A DNA stretch of 64,000 nt from Chlamydoabsidia padenii (GCA_025330725.1 JAIWND010000011.1:310001-374000), one strand, 5' to 3'. Shown: positions 10,323 to 22,341, numbered from the stretch's first letter. Notes: generated by a model not told the origin, from the letters alone. Translations and numbers: made by a program.

Positions 10323-12135
10323 TTAACGGTAGTGATGTGTAGGGGCAAAAGGACTAGGTGGAATACCAGATTGATGCGCAACACCAGATTGACCAAAGTG
10401 CGACGGTAAACCAGAAGGAGTTTGAGTGGTCCCACTACCATACATGTCTTCATCATGAAGAGGAGCAGGGATGACAATACCTTGTTCTTCTTGTTGTTTT
10501 TCAATATCGTCTTGTTGACCACGACGAACCCATTTCTTGAGGATCTCCACTTCAATGTTACCGAGGATCAATTGTTCAACATGGTACAACAAAAGGGGAG
10601 TAGACAATACGCCAATGGTACCTGGATCGCCATGTTGATACAATACATTGATGAGTGGTACACCCATGGCAACCGTCTTTGTCGCTGCACAATACTGTAA
10701 GAAGAAAAAAAAAAAAAGATAAACATAAACAATCAAGCAAGTACGATCCTTCTGTACATCCCCTCCAAATACATACCATGATCGCCACTGTATCCGGTCG
10801 AGAATAACGTAATCTTTGTGCCCAACGAGGTCCAGGATAAGGGAATGGAATGGATGCCAAAAACCAAGACAATAAGGAGAAGGAGATATACAAACCGGCA
10901 TTGATGATCATGATGGCAACAATGTCAACACCAGAAACAGAACTAAAGGATCCAGCAGCAACAGCATCAGAAAACACAGACCATACCAATGTCAATAAAG
11001 CCACACTACTGACATCAGAAAGGCGGCATTTGACTTTGATCTTGGCGACCTTTTCAGTAAATAACCATTGAATGATTTGTCCCACCACCAGTGGTACTAA
11101 GACCGTCAATCCCAATTGTTTCAATACACCGATAAAGTCTACTTTTCCACCAGCTTGGGTGGTAGGTTCATCTTCAGGGGTAGCATCTATTAATGGACCT
11201 TGAAAGACAGAGACAAGAGCAGGTGATACAAAGATACCTAAATAAGATATGTTTAGTTGGTTGTCAATAGATATTTGTTTTTTGCATAATCATGCATAAA
11301 CACTCATGTGGCCTTTTTTTTTTTTGTATCCCATCTTTTCACTATACTTACCCAATACATTTCCAAGAGCTGCATTCATCAGTGCTATAATCGTGATAAT
11401 TTTTTTTTTTAAAAAAAAAAAAAAAGTTAAAAAAAGAAACCATGACCAGAATAGGATCAAAATAAAATTAGCCTACCCGAAGCTTCATTTCCATCGGCAT
11501 TTTTCGTCATGACTACATTGGAGGAGACAGTGGTTGGCGTACTTGCTGCAATGACCAAACCAATCAATAGCAAAGAGTTCAGGGGCATATGCATCTTGAA
11601 AAACAAAAGAACAAGTCCAAATACCACTCCAGGGATAATCAACAAATTGATTACTTGGATCAACAAATGGAGTCGTACACGTAGTACCGTTTGAGCTAAT
11701 ATCTTGGTACGTAAGGATAGACCAGATATAAAGAAGATCAATATAACAGCACCTGGTTTATCATCATAAAATAATAAAATATTAGCTATCATTTGAATAA
11801 TGTTGTATATATCAAACTTTACCCCACTTGACAGACCATTCGGCTCTAATATACCCGCCCTTTTTTGCCACATCTGGGAATTGCCAGGCCAAGACGATAG
11901 CAATAGCCAAGCCCAATAAAAACCAATATTTAGACAATAACATCATAAACACCGATTTGATTTTATGATACACCGTGGTATTTCTTGATGGAGTCAAGGT
12001 GGCAGATTTTTCAGAATAGGTCGAATTGGCAATAGAATGTTTTCGTTTCAAAGAAGAAGAAGACATGGCCGCCTTGGGAATCGTCACCTCACTGGCATAA
12101 TTGGAAGAGGATGCATTCCATTTGGTATCATTCAT
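10323..12135 (-). CDS. SBF-like (SLC10A7/Rch1-type) membrane transporter
   Basis: Five or more exons: 12135-11823, 11752-11477, 11384-11352, 11237-10777 and 10694-10323. The protein has a polar, Ser-rich N-terminus of about 80 residues and about ten hydrophobic segments beginning with MLLSKYWFLLGLAIAIVLAW. Family-typical stretches are VILIFFISGLSLRT, LIGLVIAASTPTTVSSNVVMT, ALMNAALGNVLG, LVPLVVGQIIQWLF and ATKTVAMGVPLINVLY. The C-terminal 70 residues are hydrophilic. This pattern is PF13593 'SBF-like', the group of yeast Rch1 and vertebrate SLC10A7. These are linked to plasma-membrane calcium homeostasis rather than bile acid import. The one-codon-scale exon 11384-11352 is short but its frame and neighbours fit. 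The start at 12135 was chosen over an upstream in-frame ATG that would add a poly-Phe tract encoded by a T-rich leader. Confidence 0.88.
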
Positions 12136-12285
12136 AATGGTATTAGGTATAATGCAAATAAATAAAAAAAGAAAGAAAAAAGAAGAAGGAAAGAAAAAGA
12201 AGCGGCTGAAAGTTCTCATTTTATGCATTCATCGATGTGCGGGAATTAAAATATACTTTAAGGGGTGTGTTGGTAATCGTCGCAA

Positions 12286-12300
12286 GCGGGGTTTGAACGG
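12286..12300. promoter_or_regulatory. Recurrent upstream motif between SBF-like gene and GDB1
   Basis: GCGGGGTTTGAACGG, about 155 bp upstream of the SBF-like gene ATG and about 295 bp upstream of GDB1. It is almost identical to GCGGGGTTTGAACGTG at 20155. It is the only clear copy in this divergent intergenic region. Confidence 0.4.
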
Positions 12301-12586
12301 TTTTTGAGAATCCGTCGTCGCCTGAAACCTTTCTTCATTTTCATTTCTTCCCTGGATAATATTCTTCTCTCTTCTTTTCATTACCAATTTCTTTCTTTCT
12401 TCTTCTTCTTCTTCTCCTTCGCGTTTACTTCTTCTTCCCACTTTACACTTTTGAAAGAAGAATACTCTTCTTCAATTAACAAACCTGACGATATATAAAG
12501 GTCTCTTTTATACCTTTGAATCACTTTTATTTTACTCCCTCTCCCTTGTGGTCTATTCTGTGGAATCCTTATTGAACGATCACAAA

Positions 12587-15500
12587 ATGGTACAAGATTT
12601 TAAAAACACTCCTCTTCTCTTTACTTTGACATTGGCAGATGATGGCGCACCGACACCTGACAAAAAGGTAAGTACATTGTTTTTAAAAGAAAAAAAAAAA
12701 AAAAAAAAGCAAGTAAGAGTATGCAGCTCACGGCTCAAACTCTCTTTTTTTTTTTTTGCATATCAATCGAAAATTCTTTACTCACATTGTTACCTTTTTG
12801 TTTATGTCTAGTACATCCGTATTCCTCCATCCACTCAAAAAACTCTTATTCGATGGATCTTACAACCTGGAACACTTGCTGCCGTTGATCAAGCCGTATT
12901 GTTGTCCAATTATCCTATAGAAGGAAGCAAATTCGAACGTCATACCTTCCATGGAAGAAAGTAAGTCAATATTCCCCCTCCTCCTCCAAAAAAAAAAAAA
13001 AGATCACCTCTTTATAATGAAACTATTATTATAGATTCAAGCAAGATCCCAAGTTGTTACATGCTTATTGTGATATCTTATTGGATCAACCTGGGGTCTA
13101 TGAATACCATGTCAAGTACGGGTCTGATTTGGAACATACATCTTCAAGTTCTGGTCATTTGGTGGTCGAGCCACGTCTAACCATTGCATCGTCTTCTCTT
13201 TTACCCATGGATGCCTTGATGATACAATCGGTGGTACCAAAATGGATGGGCCCGATAACTGATTGGGATCGATTCTTTAACTTTATTCAATATGCTGGTT
13301 ACAACATGATTCACTTTGTCCCTATGCAACAACGCGGCTCTTCTGATTCCCCTTACTCCATCGCTGACCAATTGACGTTCGCTGATGATCTCTTTGGTAA
13401 ATCTGCTTCTTCCATGTCTAGTCAAGATCGTGTGAATGTGGTAAAAAAGACCTTAAAGAAATTGGAACATGACTATGGTATTCTCTCGTTATCGGATGTG
13501 GTATGGAATCATACGAGCAATGACTCTGCTTTTTTATTGGATCATCCTGAAGCAGGCAAGTCCGATGTTGGGGTGACACGATCGATGATTTCATCTCACA
13601 CTCATTCTTATATCATTCTCCATTTTTTTATTACTATTATTAGGTTATAATCTTTCCAATTCGCCACATCTGGTTCCTGCTTATGAATTGGATACTGCTT
13701 TGGTCTTACTCTCGGGTGAACTCGATCAACATGGACTCAAGAATACAATTGAAACCGCGGCTGATGTCGATCCTATCATGTCATATATTCAACAACACAC
13801 TATTCCCGATCTCAAACTCTATGAATACAAAGTGGTGGATGTGGCTAAATATGTTGATTTGATGAAACAACGACTGATCAACAGGGACGGCACCAATGTA
13901 GATACAGGTATTTATTTGGATCAACAAGTACACACACTGTCTTTGAAACAACAAGCTCAATTGGTCATCGACAAGAGTTTGATCGTTCAAGGAACCAATC
14001 CAGGTACTCGATTCCATAAAACTGTTGATATCGCAGGGATGACTTCTTTTGTTTTGGCTTTGGATCAACTTGACAGTATTGATCAGGTGACCGACGATAA
14101 CCATATTCAGCAATTGGTCGACAAATTCCAGGCTCTTTTGAACGAATGCAATTTACCCTCGTACAAGGAATATGATCAAGATGTTTCGATTGCTTTGGAA
14201 AATATCAAGAATCGGATGATATTCACCCGATTGGCTGAAAACGGTCCTCACTTGGGTCCCATTAGTAAAAGGTAGTAAAAGAAGAACATGGTCGGTGCTT
14301 TAACTTGCTTTTGTATTTCCTAAATAGTAATCCATTGGTGGAAACTTACTTTACCCGATTGGAGCAGACAAAGTCAAAACGTCATCCCCCGGGAAGTCTT
14401 CAATTAGCAAACAATGGGTGGATCTGGAACGCTGATCCTTTGGTGGACTTTGCCAGTGCTGGATCTTCGGCTTACTTGCGGCGTGAAGTGATTATTTGGG
14501 GTGATTGTGTCAAGCTTCGGTATGGTAGTGGTCCCGATGATAATCCTTGGTTGTGGAAACATATGACTACCTACACTCAACAAGTGGCCAGTATGTTCCA
14601 TGGTATCCGTATCGACAATTGTCACTCTACTCCTATGCATGTGGCAGAATATCTCTTGGATGCTGCTCGCAAGATTCGTCCTAATCTCTATGTCTTGGCC
14701 GAACTGTTTACTGGATCAGAAGAAAAAGATAATGTGTTTGTGTCTCGACTTGGTATTCATGCATTGATCCGTGAAGCCATGCAAGCCTGGGATACGCATG
14801 AATTGTCTCGACTGGTGCATCGTCATGGTGGGAAACCGGTGGGAAGCATGGATGAAGAAATGACTTGGAAATTGGAATCTTATCATCATGGTGATCACAA
14901 GGATATCACCAAAGTCTATCGTATTCCAATCTCACATGGAAGTTCTCCTCGGGCTCTTTTTATGGATTGTACCCATGATAATGAAACTCCATTGCAAAAA
15001 CGACTTGCTCAGGTAAATATATAATATAATCATATATGTATTGTAACTTTTTTTTTTCTCTAACCTCCTCCTTCTTTTTTTTTTCTTCTCTTCATCTTGC
15101 AGGATGCATTGCCTAATGCAGCAGTGGTCGCTTTTTCCGATTGTTCCATTGGAAGTGTCAAAGGCTATGACGAGTTATACCCTCGACTCTTGGATATTGT
15201 CAGCGAAAAACGACTTTACTCTGAACCGGATAAATCCATTGGCATTGTCGAAATCAAGCACAAGCTACAAGAACTTCATTTGGCTATGTCGAAACAAGGG
15301 TATTCCGAAGTCCATGTCCATCAAGAAAACGACTATCTCTTGGTACATCGACAACATCCTGGATCTCAAGATGGTTATCTACTGATTGCCCGTACTGCCT
15401 TCCCTGGTGCCAGCTCTGGTATCTCTCCTATCATTTTGCGAAAATCTCAAGCATCGTATGTATTTGGTGCTTCTCTCAAGGTGGAATATACCAATGGCCA

Positions 15501-17737
15501 TAGTGAACACTCTTATTTGACTGGTTTACCTGGTCATGTCGATACTTTGCCTTGTCCTGAATTGGTGGCCAAACAAGACAACAAGGGTGATTATCTTCAA
15601 GTGGTATTGGACGATTCAACATTTGTCCCTGGATCCATCATGGTACTCAAGACCTCGATCGGTGATGTTTATGAAGAAACCAAGAAAATGGTGTCTGAAA
15701 TGGCGGATGATGTTGTCAAGGATCTGACTCTTGTTGATGTCAATGTGGCTCTGTATCGATGCGAAGGCGAAGAAATCGAATACACTGGTGGTGATGGTGT
15801 GTATGCATTCCCAGGCTCTGGCAAATTGATTTATGCAGGTCTGCAAGGTTTCATGACGGTGCTGGAACCAATCATCGTAAACAGTGATCTAGGTCATCCG
15901 GTGTGTGATAACTTGCGACAAGGAAAATGGGCTCTGGAATATGTGGTGCATCGACTCGACAAGTACTTGCCTCATTACCCTCACCTAAAGAAACTCCGCG
16001 ACTGGCTCGATTCAAGAATGGATAAAGTCAAGGATATGCCCGACTTTTTGGTGCCCAAGTACTTTGCCATGACCATTCAAACGGCGTACAACAAGGTGTA
16101 TCATCACGCATTGTCTTTAATGTCTCCCTTGGTCAAGCATGGTGGCGATGTCTTTATTCAACAATTGGCCATGACAAGTGTACAAATGCTCGGTCAAGTC
16201 CCCTCCACTGGTCTCCATCCTACCGAATCCGAACCTTCTCTCGCTGCCGGTCTTCCTCATTTCACCAATGGTCCTTTCCGAACCTGGGGTCGTGATGCTT
16301 TCATCTCTCTTCGTGGTCTTTTAATGGTGACGGGACGATTCGATGAAGCAAAACATCACATCTTGGCATTTGCTGGCTCACTCAAACATGGTCTTATCCC
16401 TAATCTTCTCGACTCGGTGCGTCAACCCAGATACAATGCCCGTGATGCTGTCTGGTTCTTCCTCCAAGCCATTCAAGATTACACAAATCTGGCTCCCAAT
16501 GGTATCAACATATTGAAGGAAAAGGTCCCTCGACGATTCCCCAAGGACGATCGGTTTGTGCCTGTAGAAGAAGCCTACCAATACTCGTCCACTCTGGCGG
16601 AAATCATCCAGGAAATCTTTGAACGTCATGCAGGTGGTATTCATTTTAGGGAATACAATGCGGGTCCCGCTATTGATCGTCAAATGTCTGATGCCGGGTT
16701 TAATATTGATATTGAAGTCGATTGGAAAACGGGGCTCTTGGTGGGTGGGAACGAATTCAACTGTGGTACTTGGATGGACAAGATGGGTGAAAGTGAAAAG
16801 GCTCATAACAAGGGGTTGCCTGGTACCTCAAGAGATGGTGCTCCGATCGAAATCACTGGTTTACTCAAGAGTGGGCTTCGTTGGGTGCTCGAATTGCAAA
16901 AGGCGGGTCACTTCAAATGGACCAAAGTAAAAGGTAAACCACTGCAACTGGACTAAAAACGGATGCTAATGCCTTTTTTTTTTAATCAATAGACCAAGAT
17001 GGAAACACTGTACTTTACAAGGACTGGGATCAACTCATTCAAAATAACTTTGAAAGGGTGTATTACATACCTGAAGGTAAGAGAGCGATCGCGTGCGTTT
17101 ATTTTTTTGGGGGAAGGGGGTTATATGTAGGGGAAAAAACTCACTCTTGTTTTATGTTAACGTTTTAATCAAACTAGATCCTGCGGATGATGCAAAGTAT
17201 GAATTGGATACCAAGATAATCAATCGACGAGGAATCTACAAGGATGTATGGAAAGCAACCAAACCATATACCGAATACCAACTACGACCCAACTTTACCT
17301 GTGCTATGGTGGTGGCTCCCGAACTATTCAATAAGGTGCACGCTCAACATGCATTAAGATTAGCCGACAAGACGATCCGTGGACCTTTGGGGATGCGTAC
17401 GTTGGATCCTTCTGATTATGAATACCGTCCTTATTACAATAATGGGGATGATTCCGATGATATCAAGGTGGCCAAGGGACGTAATTATCATCAAGGTCCT
17501 GAATGGGTGTGGTTGGTCGGTTACTTTTTACGAGCGGCTCTTCAATTTGAAGCCTTGACTCCATCTCAAGTCGCACGTATCCTCCGCAACCATCGGGATG
17601 AAATCCAACGTAATGACTGGCGTGGTCTTCCCGAATTAACAAACAAGGATGGTGCTCCCTGTTGGGATTCTTGTTTTACCCAAGCTTGGTCTTCCTCTAC
17701 TCTCTTGGATCTCTTTTATGATGTCATTGAAAAATGA
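12587..17737 (+). CDS. GDB1: Glycogen debranching enzyme (4-alpha-glucanotransferase / amylo-1,6-glucosidase)
   Basis: Bifunctional cytosolic enzyme of glycogen breakdown. Eight exons: 12587-12667, 12812-12960, 13035-13555, 13644-14271, 14328-15012, 15103-16933, 16993-17076, 17178-17737. They sum to 4539 nt (1512 residues), the usual family length. Transferase-domain residues are visible in FHGIRIDNCHSTP (nucleophile Asp), LYVLAELFTG (acid Glu) and FMDCTHDNE. The glucosidase half shows FRTWGRDAFISLRG and WDSCFTQAW near the C-terminus. The intron 13556-13643 uses a GC donor and joins HPEA to GYNLSNSPHL, a junction fixed by the family's conserved HPE.. YN...PHL. The start at 12587 is the first ATG giving MVQDFKNTPLLFTL. 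A T/C-rich leader precedes it. Complete and apparently intact. Confidence 0.97.
13556..13643 (+). other. GC-AG intron in GDB1
   Basis: An 88-nt intron with donor GAAGCAG|GCAAGT and acceptor TTATTAG|GTTATA. No GT donor nearby keeps the frame. The spliced product HPEAGYNLSNSPHL matches the conserved sequence of debranching enzymes. Confidence 0.88.
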
Positions 17738-19060
17738 TCTTTTTTTTTTTATATTGTCCCTTTAGTATATTCTACCTCCCCCTTATTTTTTACTGTACTG
17801 TCATGTATGTTTTGTTTGTATTCTGATCTTCTTGTCATAATAAAAAAAATAAAAAAGATCGTTATCCGTCCTTTAAACTTGTCTTTAAAAAATCACATTG
17901 GAATTTTATCTACAATGTATAAACTTTACTGCATAGCTCACCGATGATCTTTGTACACCAAAACAAAGCAGCGTGTATCATCCTTGATACTAATTAACCG
18001 GCAATAGCATGAGTTCATGCAAAAAAACTCCGTCGGCGTTTCGATTTTTTTTTACATCCTGACCATTCTCTGGAAAGGTACATTAATGACAATAAGATGT
18101 CCAATGACAATATAAATCAAGGAGAGAGTAATGTATGATCGCCAAAAGATTTTGATCAAAACATATTCCCTTGCCTTTTTTTAAGGATAAGCCTGTTGAT
18201 CCAAATCGTTCGTTTTGTGCACTCACTTTTTCCTAACAAGGCGGATGTAGAGGATAGATGAGAAACGGCTTGATCGATTACATAAAAAAAAACTTCATCC
18301 AATGATAAATAAACATAAAGGGTAAATAGAGTGCATATTCTATTTCATGTGGAGCCCGATAGTTACCACACATGTTGATAAAACGCTTTTTGTTTCAAAT
18401 CCCGGTAGCAGACAAATCCATCAGACTATGATGAGCTTGGTTTCAAATAGGAGCATCCCTACAACATTGTACCATGTTTCATTGAGTAGTCGGGTCATAT
18501 CCTCTGTCTTGGAAGCATATATCGTGACATTTTCAAATTCCGATCCAGCGGGAAACCTTTTTCATTTTAGCCAGGTGCACGGAAGAGCTCTACTCGCTCA
18601 ATGGTGCTAATGATTAAAGTGGCCATGTGGACACTATAGCATATTTCCAACACAAGTCTCCGCAAAAGTCAAGCTTCAAGACCCTTTTGTCAATATGTTC
18701 AGGCTTGCGATGATTTGTACCTGAAGGCTATTTTTGCCAGGCGGAAGGAAGATTACATTTTCAAATAGCGGGATTCAAAAGCATAAAAAGGGAGAGAGAT
18801 GTCTTCGATTTCAAGTAACCGCGGAAATACTGTATAAACAATAAAAGCTTTATTGGGGTAGTAAAAAATGAGACAAGTATGTATAACTAAACCATGGCCA
18901 AATCAAAAGGGAAAGAGCACAGTCTTACCAGGGCGATCACCAAACTTGTCCATAAAGCAGACTTTTAAAAAGATGTAGATAAAAAAAAAAGAGAGTTGAA
19001 AAAGTAGTTGCTACCAACTCTTTTATATACATTTTCATTTTTGTTACAAGTATAAAATAA
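17738..19060. other. Gene-poor stretch between GDB1 and U6
   Basis: No convincing coding sequence. It holds the GDB1 3' region and polyadenylation-like AATAAAAA (17838-17848), two upstream-motif-like sites (TTTCAAATCCCGG at 18393, TTTCAAATTCCGAT at 18531), a combined form near 18757 (TTCAAATAGCGGGATTCAAAA) and a partial copy of the 190-bp repeat family (18585-18655). The motif sites may mark relic promoters. Confidence 0.5.
18585..18655 (+). repeat. Partial copy of the ~190-bp repeat family
   Basis: GAGCTCTACTCGCTCAATGG, then GTGCTAATGATTAAAGTGGC, then a segment ending ATTTCCAACA. It matches the first 70 nt of the three copies at 21537-22193 with scattered substitutions, then similarity ends. 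Confidence 0.75.
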
Positions 19061-19061
19061 A

Positions 19062-19180
19062 AAAGTTGCTCCGTAAAGCGTTCCAATCAGAAGTTTAGTG
19101 TCATCCTTGTGCAGGGGCCATGCTAATCTTCTCTGTATTTTTCCAATGTTAAAGATGCCATAGACTAGAAAGTCAAAGGC
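19062..19180 (-). ncRNA. U6 spliceosomal snRNA
   Basis: The minus strand carries the near-invariant U6 core: ATACAGAGAAGATTAGCATG, then GCCCCTGCACAAGGATGACAC. This comprises the ACAGAGA box, the AGC triad region that pairs with U4/U2 and the start of the internal stem-loop. The 3' part GATTGGAACGC is followed by CTTTTTT, a pol III terminator. Upstream, GACTTTCTAGTC can form the short 5' hairpin. A TATA-like TATAAAAAG lies at 19212-19220 (minus-strand sense), fitting a pol III type-3-like promoter. The exact 5' end is uncertain, between about 19174 and 19190. The core ACAGAGA and AGC elements are intact, so this is probably a functional copy. Confidence 0.93.
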
Positions 19181-20358
19181 GATTGGAAAAAAAAAAGAAG
19201 AAAAAAAACCACTTTTTATATGCGAATGTCTTCGGGATCCGAAATCAGGCGCCAAGAATTCGGAACCCTCAGAATGTTCCCCACATTGCACATGTTCCTC
19301 CATGTCCCTTTTCCACTACTTTCCCGACTAAATAACCACTTTAATGAAATAAAATCAAGTATACTATCAGTGATTACTTATTGCGCATCTATACGAACTT
19401 GAACCAAGTCAAACGGATGAGTGTGTCCTTTTCCCCCCTCATCTTTGATATGTGGGGTTACTTTCGGGGGGATTGAAAAAGTGAAACCTGGTCTGGATAT
19501 TCCGCGGATCATGACATTACATGTGCTAAGATTACATCCCATGATAAGAGGGTTATTATTATTATTATTATTATTATTATTTTTTTGGGGGGGGATCGAA
19601 GAAGACGTTCAAAGTGTACTTTATGTATAATCACTCTAATTTGACTACAGGTAACAAGTGTATTTCGACTAAAGCGTCAACGTAGCGTAACTTTAATTTT
19701 GAAGTAATTAGTCGGCGAATGAAACGTTCAGTTAACGATAATACGGATATGAATGGTTCATGCAACTTCCCATTACTACATTACACCTCCTTCTCGTGAA
19801 AGGTAGTGACCCATATTCTCTTTCCAAGAATTGTCGCCATCGAATAAGTACTTGAATAAAATTTGTGCTGTTGCTGTTGATGGTGTAAAAGCTGGGTGAT
19901 CGATATTGGTTGCCATTATGTAAATCCCTTTCTTCGAAATGTTTATTGCTGCATTTTGATTCTGCCGGCGTGGGTGAACCACCCGAGAGTCACAGAGACA
20001 ACATAGTTTCGATGTAAGGTATTCATTAGTTTCATGGACTGTTGCCTTTTCCCCGAGAGGTTGTTGTATCTTGGTTGTGCTTCGTCGCTGGTATCCTTTT
20101 ATTCTTGAACCATGATCTTGGCCAGCATCCCCCTAACACAACTGGTTTGACATAGCGGGGTTTGAACGTGAATTCTTTCCTTCTCCGCCGCATGAGACCT
20201 TGACCTTTCTCAAAAAAAAAAAAAAAAAAAAGTGGGGATCCTTTATCTTTCCACTTCTTTCCTTCCCTCCTTGCAAAAATTGTCACTGTTACTACCACCC
20301 GCTGACGACACAATTCACCCAATATGGAGTGGATCATGGAATCTGACTTTCTTCTTTG
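19181..20358. other. Non-coding stretch with (TTA)n and a motif copy
   Basis: Contains the U6 upstream region, a (TTA)9 microsatellite at 19553-19580 followed by T- and G-runs, and GCGGGGTTTGAACGTG at 20155-20170 (recurrent upstream motif). The open frames here are short and show no recognisable domain. Confidence 0.5.
19553..19580. repeat. (TTA)9 microsatellite
   Basis: Nine TTA units followed directly by a T-run and a G-run. Confidence 0.9.
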
Positions 20359-20771
20359 ATGGATGAAGAGACGGAACCAAAGCATTCGGCAACGACGCAA
20401 AAGTAAGATGAATAAAAGAGAACAACTAAAGTTGCTTAGTATATGTTTTAATCTCTCTCTTTGTAGGTATCAGTTTTGGAAATCAAGTAGGTGGAATATA
20501 AACTTGGACGACTTTACCAACTATATACGATTCAATCTACCTAATTCTCAAACAACAGACATCTTCAAGTACGGATTGTGGGGCTTACGAATGACTCTTC
20601 CATCGCAATCACTGTCTCTATTTATGTCCCTGGTAGGTGTGTTTGAAAACCGGTCCTCTTTTGAATTGAACTCTACTTGTTTAGAATGAACATTGGTTTA
20701 CAACAGTCCTTTTTATGGTATACTAACCTCTTTATTTATGCTTATGACAATAGTGCTGTCTCTATGATTAA
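20359..20771 (+). CDS. Candidate small spliced gene, unknown product (~86 aa)
   Basis: A four-exon model can be built: 20359-20402, 20467-20632, 20685-20717 and 20754-20771, starting MDEETEPKHSATTQ and continuing YQFWKSSRWNINLDDFTNYI, then NEHWFTTVLFM. All three introns are GT-AG. The first has a strong GTAAGA donor and TCTCTCTTTGTAG acceptor. The third contains TACTAAC as a branch site. Total length is about 86 residues. The intron quality is better than expected by chance, but the protein matches no family I recognise. A copy of the recurrent upstream motif lies about 190 bp upstream. It may be a real small gene, a truncated relic or chance. Confidence 0.35.
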
Positions 20772-21536
20772 AATAAACAATAATATGTCATATTTAGGAA
20801 GGGGGATCTTGGTGACTTGCGGTGTTGATACGACTCTCTCCTCATTAACTATCTGGTCAAGGATTATTATCTTGTGTAAAAGGTATCTAACCCCAGCGAT
20901 AGTAATCCGGAATCAAATGGATACAACGATCCCTTGGGCATTTGACATAATCTATCAACCCCAACTTTTTACCACAATACTGTAGCCAAGACAGGACGAA
21001 CCAGATGGATGCAGGACATGATATCAGCATTGGACTTGATAGGGGAAAAAAGCATTTCAGAGCAGAAAAACAAACATATTAACCAATGATTCCTTTTTTT
21101 AATATTAGAAATGATGGTCCACAGTAGGCTATGTAATGATGGTCAAACAAGTCAACAGTATTATCAACAATGCTCGGCAAACACCCATACTCAATGCTAA
21201 TCCATCAAAATATCAAGCACTATTAGTTGATGATGTCTCTACCCATCAACTTTGGTTTTTGATGAGTGTGTCCTATCTTGTTGATCTATTAAACGATCAT
21301 CACTTGGTGATCAGCCAAGAAACCATCTTTATTGGTTGTAGTATACTAGATTAGTCTTTGATTTATTTTAAAATAACATGATATTAGAATAAAAATCTTC
21401 TCTTTAAATCATGTCTTTTGCCTTTGCCTGTCTTCAAAAACAAAAGTACCATTAAACCCCGCTCCTTATTTGAGTGAATCATTATATCCATTGTGGAAAA
21501 GACAGTAATCAAAAAGAGGATACAACAATCTTCAAA

Positions 21537-21716
21537 GAGCTCTACTGCCTCAATGAACAAGCGATGCTAATGATTAAAGTGGCGATGTAGACATTATAGC
21601 CTATTTCCAACAAACTTTACATAATGGTCAATATAACAAGTCCACTGTATGGAGCAGTATAGCCTCAAGATTGTTTTACCCTGACTTTTGTAAAAAAAAA
21701 AAAAAAAAGTTGCAGA
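21537..21716 (+). repeat. ~190-bp repeat, copy 1
   Basis: Begins GAGCTCTACTGCCTCAATGA, passes through GATGCTAATGATTAAAGTGG and ATTTCCAACAAACTTTACATAA, and ends TTTTACCCTGACTTTTG before an A-run (21692-21708). It is the first of three direct copies, 247 nt before copy 2. Confidence 0.9.
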
Positions 21717-21720
21717 ATGA

Positions 21721-21958
21721 AAAATTGACACACAAGACGAAACTTGATTCAAAGCCCGCTTACTCTCGCCTTGAATCTTGGGAGAGCCCTACTGCCTTAA
21801 TGAACAAGTGATGCTAATGACAAAAGTGACCATGTGCATTCCGTAGCCCATTTCCAACAAACTTTGCATAATGGTCAATATACCAAGTCCTCTGTATGGA
21901 GCAGTATAGCCTCAAGATTGTTTTACCCTGACTTTTTTTTAAAAAAAGTTGCAGAATG
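21721..21958 (+). repeat. ~230-bp repeat, copy 2
   Basis: Includes a leader, CACACAAGACRAARCTT then GATTCAAAGCCCGCTTACTC, shared with copy 3. The body is the same as copy 1 from GAGCCCTACT (21784) to TTTTACCCTGACTTTT, with a short A-run. The spacing to copy 3 is 231 nt. Confidence 0.9.
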
Positions 21959-22193
21959 ACACACAAGACAAAGCTTAATTCAAAACCCGCTTACTCTCGC
22001 CTTGAATCTTGGGAGAGCTCTACTAGCTTAATGGATGAGCGATGCTAAATGGCAAAAGTAACCATGTGCATTCCTTAGCCTATTTCCAACAAAGTTTACA
22101 TAATGGCCAATATACCAAGTCCACTGTATGGAGTAATATAGCCTTAAGATTGTTTTACCCTGACTTTTGTAAAAAAAAAAAAAAAAAAAAAGG
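21959..22193 (+). repeat. ~230-bp repeat, copy 3
   Basis: Same leader and body as copy 2. The segment TACTAGCTTAATGGATGAGC resembles a tRNA D-arm / pol III A box. It ends in a 21-nt A-run that abuts the tRNA-like repeat at 22194. No B box is evident in the body, so pol III transcription is only a possibility. Confidence 0.88.
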
Positions 22194-22341
22194 ATGTAGC
22201 TCACCATAGAAAATTTTGGCTTGTGTGGACGGGCTCCACTCCATGTGGACGTGATTCGAGTGCCTCCAACGGGCCTTCGCCCGTGTACACAGGAATTCGG
22301 GATTTCAACATTCAACATGTGTTACAAGCCCGAAAAGTTTA
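22194..22341 (-). repeat. Dispersed ~148-bp tRNA-like (SINE-like) repeat, copy A
   Basis: About 85% identical to 34102-34250. Read on the minus strand it contains GGCACTCGAATCACG, resembling a pol III B box, and it ends in a 20-nt T-run that could act as a pol III terminator. A perfect hairpin ACGGGC-CTTC-GCCCGT lies at 22269-22284. It also holds GGGATTTCAACATTCAACAT. Confidence 0.7.

Noticed and set aside
12101..12307. Plus-strand frame rich in Lys and Arg between the SBF-like gene and GDB1
   Set aside because: Low-complexity translation of A/G-rich leader DNA antisense to the SBF-like gene; no motif.
21537..22193. Tandem copies of a spliceosomal RNA or 5S rRNA
   Set aside because: No U1, U2, U4, U5 or 5S core sequences match; only an A-box-like segment is seen.
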